From the NCBI GenBank assembly GCA_000435335.1, contig FR891337.1, positions 21,209-85,208 of the forward strand: a stretch of DNA of 64,000 nt. Direction: 5' to 3'. Under the pieces are notes generated by a model. That model had not been told where the DNA came from. It did not search any database and saw only the letters and a program-made list of their open reading frames with translations. This document shows positions 8,119 through 17,517 of the stretch, piece by piece; within the stretch, counting starts at the first letter, position 1, and every line of letters begins with the position of its first letter. The translations under genes were made by a program, and so were the position numbers. Source of the DNA: Clostridium sp. CAG:964 (lineage in GTDB: Bacteria > Bacillota > Clostridia > Oscillospirales > Acutalibacteraceae).

Positions 8119-9195
8119 ATACAGGCAGCATTACTTATAATAATCGGTATTCTTCTTTTTGAGTTAATAATTTTGTCACATGAATTCGGACATTTCATCT
8201 GTGCAAAAAAATCAGGGGTATTGGTGCATGAATTTGCACTGGGTATGGGTCCAAAGATTTTTGGCTTTAAAAAAGGCGAAACGCAGTATTCCTTTAGGCT
8301 TTTTCCATTAGGCGGTTACTGCAAAATGGAGGGCGAGGACGAAGAAAGCGACAATCCCCGTGCCTTTGGTAAGGCTAAGATTTGGCAGAGAATGATAATA
8401 ATTGTTGCAGGTGCGTTTAACAACATACTTTTAGGACTTGTGCTTATGTGCGTGCTTGTGGTACAGGAGCCTGTGTATGCCTCAACCACTATAGAGTCGT
8501 TTCACGAAAATGCAAAATCATCTTCACAGGGCTTGCAGGCGGGGGACACACTGGCATCAATAGACGGATACGCAATTTATACTGCAAGAGATTTTTCATT
8601 TTCGCTTGCAACTATGAAGACCGATTCGCCTGACATTCAGGTTTACCGTGACGGTCAGCTAAAGGACTTAGGTAACATTAAATTTGACACCACTACCGAT
8701 TCCTCCGGCAGAAAATACATTCAGCTTGACTTTTATGTTAAGCCTATTGAAAAGAACATTGGTACAGTTATAACCCAAACCTTTCAGCAAACCTACTCTG
8801 TAGTGCGTATGATTTGGGCAAGCTTAATAGGACTGGTAACCGGTCAGTTTTCAATGAATGATATTTCCGGCCCTATAGGTGCAGCCGGTGCTATTACAGA
8901 GGCTACTTCTATGGGACTGGAAACAAGCTTTTTAAACGGATTAAATAACCTTATATTTATGATGATGGTAATATCCGTAAACCTGGGTATATTTAATATG
9001 CTGCCTATTCCGGCACTTGACGGCGGCAGATTTTTCTTCCTGTTAATTGAGGCAGTAAGGCGTAAGCCAATACCGCCGAAATATGAGGGTGTTGTTCATA
9101 CTGTCGGATTTTTAATATTAATAGCGTTTATGATATTAATCTCCTTTAAGGATGTTATGCGTTTGTTTTCCGGCGAGGGCTTCAGCGGAGGCTGA
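8119..9195 (+). CDS. rseP: RIP (site-2) zinc metalloprotease RseP, apparent ATA start
   Basis: Intramembrane protease (M50) that trims anti-sigma factors and signal-peptide remnants. HEFGH zinc motif at residues 21-25, a PDZ domain at about 105-175, and the C-terminal NMLPIPALDGGRFFF with the third zinc ligand. The only ATG/GTG/TTG choice upstream of the motif is TTG 8173, which would delete the first membrane helix and begin two codons before His-Glu. In frame upstream, ATA 8119 gives a protein starting (M)QAALLIIIGILLFELII, a full first helix as in the family, and is preceded by AAAGGA with nine bases spacing. I therefore choose 8119 (358 aa). ATT 8113 is too close to the ribosome site. Confidence 0.9.
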   Translation: MQAALLIIIGILLFELIILSHEFGHFICAKKSGVLVHEFALGMGPKIFGFKKGETQYSFRLFPLGGYCKMEGEDEESDNPRAFGKAKIWQRMIIIVAGAFNNILLGLVLMCVLVVQEPVYASTTIESFHENAKSSSQGLQAGDTLASIDGYAIYTARDFSFSLATMKTDSPDIQVYRDGQLKDLGNIKFDTTTDSSGRKYIQLDFYVKPIEKNIGTVITQTFQQTYSVVRMIWASLIGLVTGQFSMNDISGPIGAAGAITEATSMGLETSFLNGLNNLIFMMMVISVNLGIFNMLPIPALDGGRFFFLLIEAVRRKPIPPKYEGVVHTVGFLILIAFMILISFKDVMRLFSGEGFSGG

Positions 9196-9243
9196 TAATT
9201 TACAAACGCAATTCAGTAAATAGTTTTATATAACAAGCAAATA

Positions 9244-9280
9244 TTTGCAGAGCAATTAATTAAAAGCGTTGCTCTGCAAA
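9244..9280. promoter_or_regulatory. Perfect 12-bp inverted repeat before ispG
   Basis: TTTGCAGAGCAA (9244-9255) and its exact complement (9269-9280) flank a 13-base loop. Neither strand has a convincing T-tract directly after it, so it is more likely an mRNA processing/stability hairpin or weak terminator between rseP and ispG than a strong stop. Confidence 0.5.
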
Positions 9281-9300
9281 ATTAACAATAGGTGTATAAT

Positions 9301-10344
9301 ATGAGTGAAACAAAACAAGTTAAAGTAGGCAATGTTTTAGTAGGCGGAGGTGCTCCGGTATCAATTCAGTCAATGCTGAACATTCCTGCCTCTGACATAG
9401 AAAACAGCGTAAAGCAGGCCGTTCGGCTTGAAGAAGCAGGCTGTGAAATTATAAGAATAGCCATACCGAATATGGAGGCTGTCACGCTTATACCGGCACT
9501 AAAGGAAAATGTAAAAATGCCTGTTGTGGCAGATATACATTTTGATTATAAACTTGCAATAGAGTCGGTTGCGGCCGGTGTAGATAAAATAAGAATTAAT
9601 CCCGGCAACATCGGCGGCACAGACCGGGTAAAGGCTGTTGTAGACGCCTGCAAACCAAAGGAAATTCCAATAAGAATCGGTGTAAACTCCGGTTCGGTAG
9701 AAAAGGAGATACTTGCCAAATACGGTTCTCCTACAGCTGAGGCGCTTTGTGAAAGTGCACTTTACCATGCTTCACTTTTAGAAAAGTTTGACTACACTAA
9801 CATTGTGCTTTCAATGAAATCATCAAATGTTAAAACTATGGTTGACGCATATAAGCTTGCAGCCGAAAAATGTAATTATCCTTTGCACCTTGGTGTAACA
9901 GAGGCAGGCACAGAGCGAATGGGAATTATAAAATCCTCTGCCGGCTTGGGTGCTTTGCTTTTGCAGGGAATAGGCGATACAATAAGAGTTTCTCTGACGG
10001 CCGACCCGGTAAAAGAAATATATGCCGCAAAGGATATTCTAAAGGCTCTTGATATACGCAAAGACGGTGTACAGTTTGTATCCTGCCCAACCTGCGGCAG
10101 AACAAAAATAGATTTAATATCAATTGCAACAGAGGTTGAAAACAGACTTCGTGACTGCAATAAAAATATAAAGGTTGCTGTAATGGGCTGTGCCGTAAAC
10201 GGCCCCGGAGAGGCTAAGGAGGCTGACATTGGCATAGCAGGCGGCAACGGTGTTGGGCTTATCTTTAAAAAGGGCGAAATTATCAGAAAGGTACCCGAGA
10301 ATAAGCTTATTGAAGAATTAATTAAGGAAGTTGAAAAATTATAA
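9301..10344 (+). CDS. ispG: 4-hydroxy-3-methylbut-2-enyl diphosphate synthase (flavodoxin)
   Basis: 347 aa. A [4Fe-4S] enzyme of the MEP pathway that reductively opens ME-cPP to HMBPP. The cluster cysteines are in VSCPTCGRTKID and AVMGCAVNGPGEAKEADIGIAG. The short two-domain bacterial form is seen. ATG 9301 is preferred to the GTG nine bases upstream because AGGTG then acts as the ribosome site. Its TAA shares a base with the polC ATG, so the two are translationally coupled. Confidence 0.95.
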   Translation: MSETKQVKVGNVLVGGGAPVSIQSMLNIPASDIENSVKQAVRLEEAGCEIIRIAIPNMEAVTLIPALKENVKMPVVADIHFDYKLAIESVAAGVDKIRINPGNIGGTDRVKAVVDACKPKEIPIRIGVNSGSVEKEILAKYGSPTAEALCESALYHASLLEKFDYTNIVLSMKSSNVKTMVDAYKLAAEKCNYPLHLGVTEAGTERMGIIKSSAGLGALLLQGIGDTIRVSLTADPVKEIYAAKDILKALDIRKDGVQFVSCPTCGRTKIDLISIATEVENRLRDCNKNIKVAVMGCAVNGPGEAKEADIGIAGGNGVGLIFKKGEIIRKVPENKLIEELIKEVEKL

Positions 10345-13300
10345 TGGTGTCTTTTGAAGCTTTATTTTCCAAATATCTAAGTGCGGAACAAATCCCTATG
10401 GCTATTGCCGGCGCAGAGGTTATAAACATTCGCTATGACAGAAAAGCAGGGAAAATTACTGTATTTTTACAACTGAATAATTTGGTAGAGCGGCAGGCAG
10501 TATTTAAACTGGAGGATGCCGTAAAAGCTTCTACTCTTTCGCCATATGCTTTTACAATCAAACCTCACTTTACAAAGGAACTTTTTAAGGCGGAGTATTA
10601 CCCACAGCTGGTTTTACAGCTAAAGAAAGATACCCCAACCTTTAATGGCTCGCTAAATGATTCCAAAGCAACCGTAAACGGTGATGCTCTTACAGTTGAG
10701 CTTTTCCATGGCGGAAAAGAAATTTTGCAGAAAAAGGGCTTTGATAAAGCACTGGCAAAAATCATTCAGGAAGAATTTGACTTGCAATTTAAAATTGAAT
10801 ACACAGGGGTTTTGGAGGTTGACACCGAATTGCCTGTAAATATTTCAAAACAGCAGGACAATATTGTAAAGGAAATTAAGGAAACAGTAGTTACCAAAAT
10901 GGAGGACTACGAAAGTGCAATGGAAACTGCCGTTAAAAAACAGGCTAAGCATAAGGCAGAAAAGGTAAACAGCACTATTGAAGTGCGTAGTGGTGAATCC
11001 CTTTACCCACAGCTGGTTACAGGCAGTTATACATCTGTTTACGGTACACTAAGCAAAGAAAAGCCTACGCCTATTAAGGATTTAACCGAAGACCTTGGTA
11101 TGACCATTATATGGGGTAAGATTTTCAATACAGAAACTAAAATTACAAAAGACGGAAAATACTTTATTACTACATATTCTATTACAGATTATACTAACTC
11201 TATTGTTGTAAAAATATTTGATAATGCCAAAAAGCAGGAGCAGCTCAGCGGAATAAAAAAAGGCGATGTTATTGTCGTTAAGGGTAAGGTAGAGTATGAC
11301 AGCTACGCGAGAGATACTATCTTTTCGGGCAAGGCTATTTCTACGGCGCAGGTTACGGAGGTTGTGGATAATGCAGAAACAAAGCGTGTAGAGCTTCATT
11401 TGCATACCAATATGTCATCTATGGACGGCGTTAATGCTGCCGGCGACCTTGTAAAGCGTGCCGCAAAGTGGGGGCATAAAGCCATAGCTATTACTGACCA
11501 CGGTGTAGCACAGGCATTTCCCGAGGCTATGAATACAGCAGAAAAAATAAACGGCATTGCTTTTAATGAAGAAAAGCAAAAAAAGTTTTACGGTATTACC
11601 CCTTATGAAGAGGGAGAAGAAAAAATACCCGAAAAAATTAAAATTATATATGGTACAGAGGCTTACTTTGTAAATGATATGATTTCTGCTGTAAAGGGCA
11701 GCAACAGCAAGGAGCTTACAGATGAATTTATATGCTTTGACATAGAAACAACCGGTTTAAATGCCTCAAAGGACAGAATTACGGAAATTGGTGCAGTGCG
11801 TGTAAAAAACGGTGAGCTGCTTGACTATTTTTCTACCTTTGTTAATCCACATATGCCTATACCGGCTAAAATAACACAGCTGACAGGTATTACTAACGAT
11901 ATGGTGGCAGACGCACCGGAGGAAAAGGAAGCACTGCTTAAATTTATGGAGTTTTGCGGTGACAATGCAATACTTGTTGCGCATAATGCAGACTTTGATA
12001 CCTCTTTTATAAGGGCAACAGCAGAACGCTGTGACCTGCCGTATAGCTATACATCTATAGATACATTGGCAATAGCAAAATCTATACTGCGTGATATTAA
12101 AAATTATAAGCTTAATACCATAGCGGATTATCTGCGTTTGGGTAAGTTTAACCACCACAGGGCTACAGATGACGCTGAAATGCTTGCAAAAATTTTTGTT
12201 AATTTCACAGAGCGTTTAGAAAGCGATTATCACATTACACAGGTAAAGGATATTAACACAAATATAGTGGGTGCAAACCCAAACAAGCTAAGAGCGTATC
12301 ATCAGATAATTCTTGTAAAGAATAAAACAGGCTTAAAGAATTTATACAAGCTTATTTCCTTTGGACATATGAAGTATTTCTACAGAAACCCCCGCATACC
12401 AAAGTCAGAGCTTGTGAAGTACCGAGAGGGTTTACTTATAGGCAGTGCCTGTGAGGCAGGCGAGCTGTTTAGAGCAGTAGCAGCCGGTAAGCCATGGAAC
12501 GAGCTTAAGGAAATTGCCTCCTTCTACGATTATCTTGAAATTCAGCCTATAGGCAACAATGCCTTTATGCTGCAAAACGGTACTGCAAAGGATGAAAAGG
12601 AATTACAGGAGTATAATAAAACCATAATACGCTTAGCAGACCAGCTGGGTAAAATGGTTGTTGCAACCTGCGATGTTCACTTTATGGACCCTCATGAAAG
12701 TGAATACAGAAAAATTCTTATGACCTCTAAGGGCTTTAGCGACGCCGACAACCAAGCACCGCTTTATTTCAGAACAACAGCTGAAATGCTAAAGGAATTT
12801 GAGTATTTAGGGGAGAAAAAAGCGTACGAAATTGTTGTAGAAAACCCAAATAAAATTGCAGATATGATAGAGCAGGTAAGACCGATTCCGCCGGGAGTAT
12901 TCCCACCGTTTATTGACGGTGCAGAGGAGCAGCTTACCACTATTACATGGCAAAGAGCAAAGGAAAAGTATGGCGACCCACTGCCGAAAATTGTTAAAGA
13001 CAGGCTTGACCGTGAGCTTGGTGCCATTACAAAATACGGCTTCTCCGTATTGTATATGACAGCCCAAAAGCTGGTTGCAGACAGCGAAGCACACGGCTAT
13101 TTGGTAGGCTCCAGAGGTTCTGTAGGTTCGTCCTTTGTTGCCACTATGTCGGGTATTTCAGAGGTTAATCCTCTTTGTCCCCATTATGTATGCCCAAATT
13201 GTAAAAACAGTGAATTTTTTGAGCATGGCGAGTACGGCTCCGGCTTTGATTTACCACATAAAAATTGTCCAAAATGCGGTACGCCGTATTTGCAGGACGG

Positions 13301-14789
13301 CCACGAAATTCCTTTTGAAACCTTCTTGGGCTTTGAGGGTGACAAAACCCCTGATATTGACCTTAACTTTAGCGGTGAATATCAGTCCAGCTCGCATAGA
13401 TATACAGAGGAGCTTTTTGGTAAGGACAATGTGTTTAAGGCGGGTACTATTGCCACAGTTGCAGACAAAACCGCATATGGTTATGTAAAAAAATATATGG
13501 AGGAAACCGGAACAAACCTAAGCAAAGCAGAGATGGAACGCCTGTCTATAGGCTGTACAGGTGTAAAGAGAACTACAGGTCAGCACCCGGGCGGTATGGT
13601 TGTTGTGCCTAGGGGTATGGAGGTATATGACTTCTGCCCTGTACAAAGGCCTGCCAATAAGCAGGACTCCGACAACATTACCACCCACTTCGACTTCCAT
13701 TCTATACACGATACTATTTGTAAGCTTGATGAGCTTGGTCACGATGTTCCTACTATTTACCATTATCTTGAAATGTTCACAGGCATACCGGTAATGGAGG
13801 TGTCGATGAGTGACCCCGATGTTATTTCACTGTTTACATCGCCGCACGCCTTAGGTATAGAGCCGGAGGATATAGACTGTGAAACCGGTACATTTTCTTT
13901 GCCGGAGGTTGGCACACCTTTTGTAAGACAAATGCTTATGGAATCACAGCCGAAAACCTTTTCTGACCTGCTGCAGATTTCCGGTCTGTCACATGGTACC
14001 GATGTATGGATAGGTAACGCAGCCGACCTTATTAAAAACGGCACCTGTACAATTTCAGAGGTTATAGGTACTCGTGACAGTATTATGACATATTTGCTGC
14101 ATAAGGGGCTTCCGCCGAAAATGGCATTTAAAATAATGGAAATTGTTCGTAAGGGTAATGCAACAAAGCTGCTTACAGAAGAGCATATGCAGGCTATGAA
14201 GGACAACAATGTGCCGCAGTGGTATATTGACTCTTGTATGAAAATTAAGTATATGTTCCCTAAGGCACACGCAGCAGCATATATGATTGCCACACTTAGG
14301 CTTGGCTGGTACAAGGTGCATAAGCCTATTGAATATTATGCAGCGTATTTTACAGTACGCAGCGACGGCTTTGACGCTGTAACAGTTTTGCAGGGCAAGG
14401 AGGCTGTTGTAGCAAAAATAAATGCAATTAAAAACAAACAGTCTAAAAACGAGGCAACAGCTACAGACAAGGCAGAGCTGGATACTCTGCAAATTGTAAA
14501 TGAAATGCTTGCAAGAGGAATTACCGCATTGCCTATTGACATATATAAATCAGAGGCTAAAATGTTTGTTATAGAGGGTAAGCAAATTCGACTGCCATTC
14601 TGTTCACTTTCCGGTGTAGGCGAGGCAGCTGCCGTTAGCTTGGCAGAAGGCGGAAAGCAGGGAGAATACCTGTCTATCGAGGAACTAAAGTCCAGAACAG
14701 GAGTTTCCACAGCAGTTATAGAAACGCTGAAAGAGGCGGGAGCTCTTGCGGATATTCCGGAAAGCAGCCAAATGTCACTGTTTGGTTAA
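10344..14789 (+). CDS. polC: DNA polymerase III alpha subunit, PolC type
   Basis: 1481 aa, close to the usual Gram-positive PolC length. Main leading-strand replicase with its own proofreading exonuclease. Order: N-terminal domain, OB fold (about 235-330), PHP domain beginning VELHLHTNMSSMDG, a DnaQ-like 3'-5' exonuclease inserted in it (FICFDIETTGLNASKD), the rest of PHP, then the polymerase with the Cys4 zinc site (CPNCKN ... CPKCGT) and catalytic DIDLNFSGEY. The C-terminus carries finger and tandem HhH regions. Starts on the last base of ispG. Confidence 0.97.
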   Translation: MVSFEALFSKYLSAEQIPMAIAGAEVINIRYDRKAGKITVFLQLNNLVERQAVFKLEDAVKASTLSPYAFTIKPHFTKELFKAEYYPQLVLQLKKDTPTFNGSLNDSKATVNGDALTVELFHGGKEILQKKGFDKALAKIIQEEFDLQFKIEYTGVLEVDTELPVNISKQQDNIVKEIKETVVTKMEDYESAMETAVKKQAKHKAEKVNSTIEVRSGESLYPQLVTGSYTSVYGTLSKEKPTPIKDLTEDLGMTIIWGKIFNTETKITKDGKYFITTYSITDYTNSIVVKIFDNAKKQEQLSGIKKGDVIVVKGKVEYDSYARDTIFSGKAISTAQVTEVVDNAETKRVELHLHTNMSSMDGVNAAGDLVKRAAKWGHKAIAITDHGVAQAFPEAMNTAEKINGIAFNEEKQKKFYGITPYEEGEEKIPEKIKIIYGTEAYFVNDMISAVKGSNSKELTDEFICFDIETTGLNASKDRITEIGAVRVKNGELLDYFSTFVNPHMPIPAKITQLTGITNDMVADAPEEKEALLKFMEFCGDNAILVAHNADFDTSFIRATAERCDLPYSYTSIDTLAIAKSILRDIKNYKLNTIADYLRLGKFNHHRATDDAEMLAKIFVNFTERLESDYHITQVKDINTNIVGANPNKLRAYHQIILVKNKTGLKNLYKLISFGHMKYFYRNPRIPKSELVKYREGLLIGSACEAGELFRAVAAGKPWNELKEIASFYDYLEIQPIGNNAFMLQNGTAKDEKELQEYNKTIIRLADQLGKMVVATCDVHFMDPHESEYRKILMTSKGFSDADNQAPLYFRTTAEMLKEFEYLGEKKAYEIVVENPNKIADMIEQVRPIPPGVFPPFIDGAEEQLTTITWQRAKEKYGDPLPKIVKDRLDRELGAITKYGFSVLYMTAQKLVADSEAHGYLVGSRGSVGSSFVATMSGISEVNPLCPHYVCPNCKNSEFFEHGEYGSGFDLPHKNCPKCGTPYLQDGHEIPFETFLGFEGDKTPDIDLNFSGEYQSSSHRYTEELFGKDNVFKAGTIATVADKTAYGYVKKYMEETGTNLSKAEMERLSIGCTGVKRTTGQHPGGMVVVPRGMEVYDFCPVQRPANKQDSDNITTHFDFHSIHDTICKLDELGHDVPTIYHYLEMFTGIPVMEVSMSDPDVISLFTSPHALGIEPEDIDCETGTFSLPEVGTPFVRQMLMESQPKTFSDLLQISGLSHGTDVWIGNAADLIKNGTCTISEVIGTRDSIMTYLLHKGLPPKMAFKIMEIVRKGNATKLLTEEHMQAMKDNNVPQWYIDSCMKIKYMFPKAHAAAYMIATLRLGWYKVHKPIEYYAAYFTVRSDGFDAVTVLQGKEAVVAKINAIKNKQSKNEATATDKAELDTLQIVNEMLARGITALPIDIYKSEAKMFVIEGKQIRLPFCSLSGVGEAAAVSLAEGGKQGEYLSIEELKSRTGVSTAVIETLKEAGALADIPESSQMSLFG

Positions 14790-14800
14790 AGGAGGAAGTA

Positions 14801-16117
14801 ATGAGCAAAAAAAGATTTAAGCAAATAATTGTTTTAGTTGTCATAGGCGGACTTTGCCTGTATCTCAAAGATAATATTAAATATCTTTTTGACGCTGTAG
14901 GCTTGGTGCTTATAGTTGCTATGCCGTTTATAATAGGCTTCTGTATAGCCTTTTTGATTAACAAGCCGTATATGTTCTTTTCTGACAAGCTTCTAAAAGG
15001 AATGGCAGACAGCAAATTTAATATGGTGAAAAAGGCACGAAAGCCTATATCACTTGTTTTAGCGTATTTAATTGTATTTGGAATTGTTGCATTTTTAATA
15101 GTAATTATTATTCCACAGCTGGTAGTCAGTTTTAACAAGCTTGCCACAAACTTTGCAAGCTATGCAGACGAATTTAAGCTGTGGCTGATAAATGTATGCG
15201 ACCAGTATTTGCACATTGAGCTGAAAGAGGATAACGACCTGTTTTCTATTGTAAACTCACTTGTTAAGATTATTACCGGCGGTGAGCTTAGAGCCTTTGT
15301 TTCAAAAATTGCAAATACCTTTGGTCCTGACATATTTAATGTTGCAGTACAGGTTACTACAAATGTTTATAATGTGGTAATGGGTATCGTAATTTCATTT
15401 TACTTTCTTGCCTGCAAGGATAAGCTTATTTACCAAACAAAAAAGTTTACAGTTGCGGTTTTGCCTGAAAAGCTTTTGCCAAAGGTTTTTGAAGTTGCAG
15501 AGCTTACAAACCACAAATTCGGCAGATTTATCTACGGCAGAATAATAGATTCTCTTATAATGGGTATGCTGTGCTTTATAGGTATGTCTATATTCCGTTT
15601 TGACTATGCAATGCTAATTAGCGTTATTATAGGCGTAACAAACATAATTCCTATGTTTGGTCCTGTAATCGGTGCAGTGCCTAGTATTATAATTCTGTTA
15701 ATTGTAAATCCTGTAGAAGCATTTTGGTTTACGGTATTTATATTAATTTTACAGCAGATTGACGGCAACCTAATAGGCCCAAAGGTAATGGGCTCGTCTA
15801 TAGGACTGTCGGGCTTCTGGATAATGGCAAGCGTTATCCTGGGTGGTGGCTTGTTCGGTGTAGTAGGTATGTTTGTAGCTGTTCCGCTGTTTGCGGTAAT
15901 ATATGTTATGATGGGCAACTTTGTGAACAAAAGACTTAAAGAGAAGGATTATTTACAAAGTCTGGGCGAAACGCCTACGACCGACATATTAAACAATTCA
16001 GGCAAAGAGCCTATTAACTTTAAAAACACCAAGCTGTATAAAACCATTAAGGACAATGTAAAAATAAACAGCAAGAAAAACGGTCGCAAGGATAACGACA
16101 GCCACAATCACGATTAA
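14801..16117 (+). CDS. AI-2E transporter family membrane protein (YdiK/PerM-like)
   Basis: 438 aa with about eight predicted membrane segments and a soluble loop near residues 100-165. The C-terminal half has the family pattern (TNIIPMFGPVIGAVPS, DGNLIGPKVMGSSIGLSGFWI). Members are proposed exporters of AI-2, Na+/H+ antiporters or permeases; the substrate cannot be read from sequence. A hydrophilic, Lys-rich tail of about 60 residues ends in DSHNHD. GGAGGAAG ribosome site; 12 bases after polC, so probably in the same transcript, which ends at the terminator at 16123. Confidence 0.88.
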   Translation: MSKKRFKQIIVLVVIGGLCLYLKDNIKYLFDAVGLVLIVAMPFIIGFCIAFLINKPYMFFSDKLLKGMADSKFNMVKKARKPISLVLAYLIVFGIVAFLIVIIIPQLVVSFNKLATNFASYADEFKLWLINVCDQYLHIELKEDNDLFSIVNSLVKIITGGELRAFVSKIANTFGPDIFNVAVQVTTNVYNVVMGIVISFYFLACKDKLIYQTKKFTVAVLPEKLLPKVFEVAELTNHKFGRFIYGRIIDSLIMGMLCFIGMSIFRFDYAMLISVIIGVTNIIPMFGPVIGAVPSIIILLIVNPVEAFWFTVFILILQQIDGNLIGPKVMGSSIGLSGFWIMASVILGGGLFGVVGMFVAVPLFAVIYVMMGNFVNKRLKEKDYLQSLGETPTTDILNNSGKEPINFKNTKLYKTIKDNVKINSKKNGRKDNDSHNHD

Positions 16118-16122
16118 ATTTA

Positions 16123-16150
16123 GGGGGCAAACTGTGTTTGCTCCTTTTTT
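16123..16150 (+). terminator. Intrinsic terminator of the polC unit
   Basis: GGGGCAAAC pairs with GTTTGCTCC around TGT, followed by six T. Clear Rho-independent terminator separating the replication block from the histidine operon. Confidence 0.9.
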
Positions 16151-16161
16151 ACGGAAATTTT

Positions 16162-16190
16162 TTGCATTATCAGTCTATATTTGTTATAAT
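16162..16190 (+). promoter_or_regulatory. Upstream sigma-A promoter of the histidine operon
   Basis: TTGCAT (16162-16167), 17-base spacer, TATAAT (16185-16190). Lies just after the terminator and about 70 bases upstream of a second promoter. Confidence 0.55.
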
Positions 16191-16231
16191 TAATGTGCGT
16201 GTCAAATTTACAGTAAATAAAACTTTTTTAG

Positions 16232-16275
16232 TTGACATTACAGCTTTAGCGTGTTATTATAGTAGCACGCTAAAG
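16232..16275 (+). promoter_or_regulatory. Main his promoter with a palindromic operator around the -10 box
   Basis: TTGACA (16232-16237), 17 bases, TATTAT (16255-16260). The perfect inverted repeat CTTTAGCGTG (16244-16253) / CACGCTAAAG (16266-16275) brackets the -10 element with a 12-base spacer that contains it, so a dimer bound here would block RNA polymerase. Histidine genes in many Clostridia are controlled by a TrpR-family repressor (HisR/YerC); assigning this site to it is inference. No T-box or His-rich leader peptide is present in the short leader. Confidence 0.8.
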
Positions 16276-16301
16276 TGAATTTTAAGGGACGAGGTAGCTT
16301 T

Positions 16302-17495
16302 ATGAGAAAATATTACAAACTAACTCCTGAGGGAACAAGAGATTTATTGTTTGAAGAATCAAACGCAATTAATTCCGTTAGCAGTATGATAAATACTGTT
16401 TTTAAAGAAAAGGGTTATCACCGGGTTATCACCCCGGGACTTGAATTTTTTGACACCTTTAATTTGGATGGCTTTGGATATATGCCGGAGGAAATGTTTA
16501 TTTCCACAGACAAAAAGGGCAGACTGCTTGTTATGCGTCCGGATTCAACTGTGCCTATAGCAAGAATGGTATCAACAAGACTTCAGGACGAGTCACTGCC
16601 GCTTCGTCTTTGTTATAATCAGCCTATTTACCGCAACAATAAGGCCCTTGCCGGTAAGGATAACGAGATTCGTCAGGCAGGTATGGAGCTTATAGGTGCA
16701 GGCGGAAAGCGTGCGGATTTGGAGCTTATTATTTCCGCTACCGAAATCCTAAGAAAAATTACACCGGATTTTAGAATTGAGCTGGGTCACGCCGCATTCC
16801 TAAAGGCAATTTTAAATAAGCTTACTGTCAGCGACGAGAAAAAAGAAGAAATTCGTGGTTACATTGAGTCCAAAAACTATTCTGCTCTTACAACATTACT
16901 TGATGAAATACCACAGGACGAAACAACAAAGGCTCTTATGAAGCTGCCAAGGCTTTTCGGCGGTGAGGAGATTTTTGCAAAGGCATTGCCTCTGTTTAAG
17001 GATACCGAGGCAGAATATGCACTGTTTTATTTAAAGGATTTGTACCAGGCTCTTTCAAAGCTGCTGCCTGAGGACAAGCTTATGATTGACCTGGGTATGG
17101 TACAGAAAAATGACTATTACAGTCATATGACATTCTGCGGCTATGTGGAGGGCAGCGGCGATGCTGTTCTTACAGGCGGCAGGTATGACCATTTGCTTAA
17201 CCAGTTTCAGAAGTCCATTTGTGCGGCAGGCTTTGGTATAAATGTAGATGAGCTTGCAAGAATATACCTGAATATTAACGGCACCGAAAAATCGAAGCCG
17301 GCAGATTATATAGTGCACGGCGAGGACGGCTTTGAGATAGAGGCTTTAAAGGTAAAAGAGGAGCTTATCAGTAAGGGCTATACCTGTGAATACAGTGTAT
17401 TTTCATCAGAGGACAGTGCAAGATTTTATGCACAGAAGCACGGCATAAAAAAAATATGCGTTGTTAATGTAAAGACAAGAATCGAAGAAATATAA
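16302..17495 (+). CDS. hisZ: ATP phosphoribosyltransferase regulatory subunit
   Basis: 397 aa, a class II histidyl-tRNA-synthetase-like protein without tRNA ligase function. It binds the short HisG and confers activity and histidine feedback. The start TPEGTRDLLFEE and the core RPDSTVPIARM and GGRYDHLLNQF are HisRS-like. I start at ATG 16302, after GGACGAGG; the GTG at 16275 overlaps the operator and is upstream of the ribosome site. First gene of the operon. Confidence 0.92.
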   Translation: MRKYYKLTPEGTRDLLFEESNAINSVSSMINTVFKEKGYHRVITPGLEFFDTFNLDGFGYMPEEMFISTDKKGRLLVMRPDSTVPIARMVSTRLQDESLPLRLCYNQPIYRNNKALAGKDNEIRQAGMELIGAGGKRADLELIISATEILRKITPDFRIELGHAAFLKAILNKLTVSDEKKEEIRGYIESKNYSALTTLLDEIPQDETTKALMKLPRLFGGEEIFAKALPLFKDTEAEYALFYLKDLYQALSKLLPEDKLMIDLGMVQKNDYYSHMTFCGYVEGSGDAVLTGGRYDHLLNQFQKSICAAGFGINVDELARIYLNINGTEKSKPADYIVHGEDGFEIEALKVKEELISKGYTCEYSVFSSEDSARFYAQKHGIKKICVVNVKTRIEEI

Positions 17496-17517
17496 GGTAA
17501 ATGAGGGCTGTATAATT

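Noticed and set aside
8173..9195. rseP starting at TTG 8173
   Set aside because: It would remove the first membrane helix and begin two codons before the zinc-binding HEFGH, with no ribosome site at the right distance.
13763..14314. Long reverse-strand frames inside polC, also 52386-53000 and 61784-62392
   Set aside because: All are shadows of strong forward genes with no ribosome sites and no recognisable protein.
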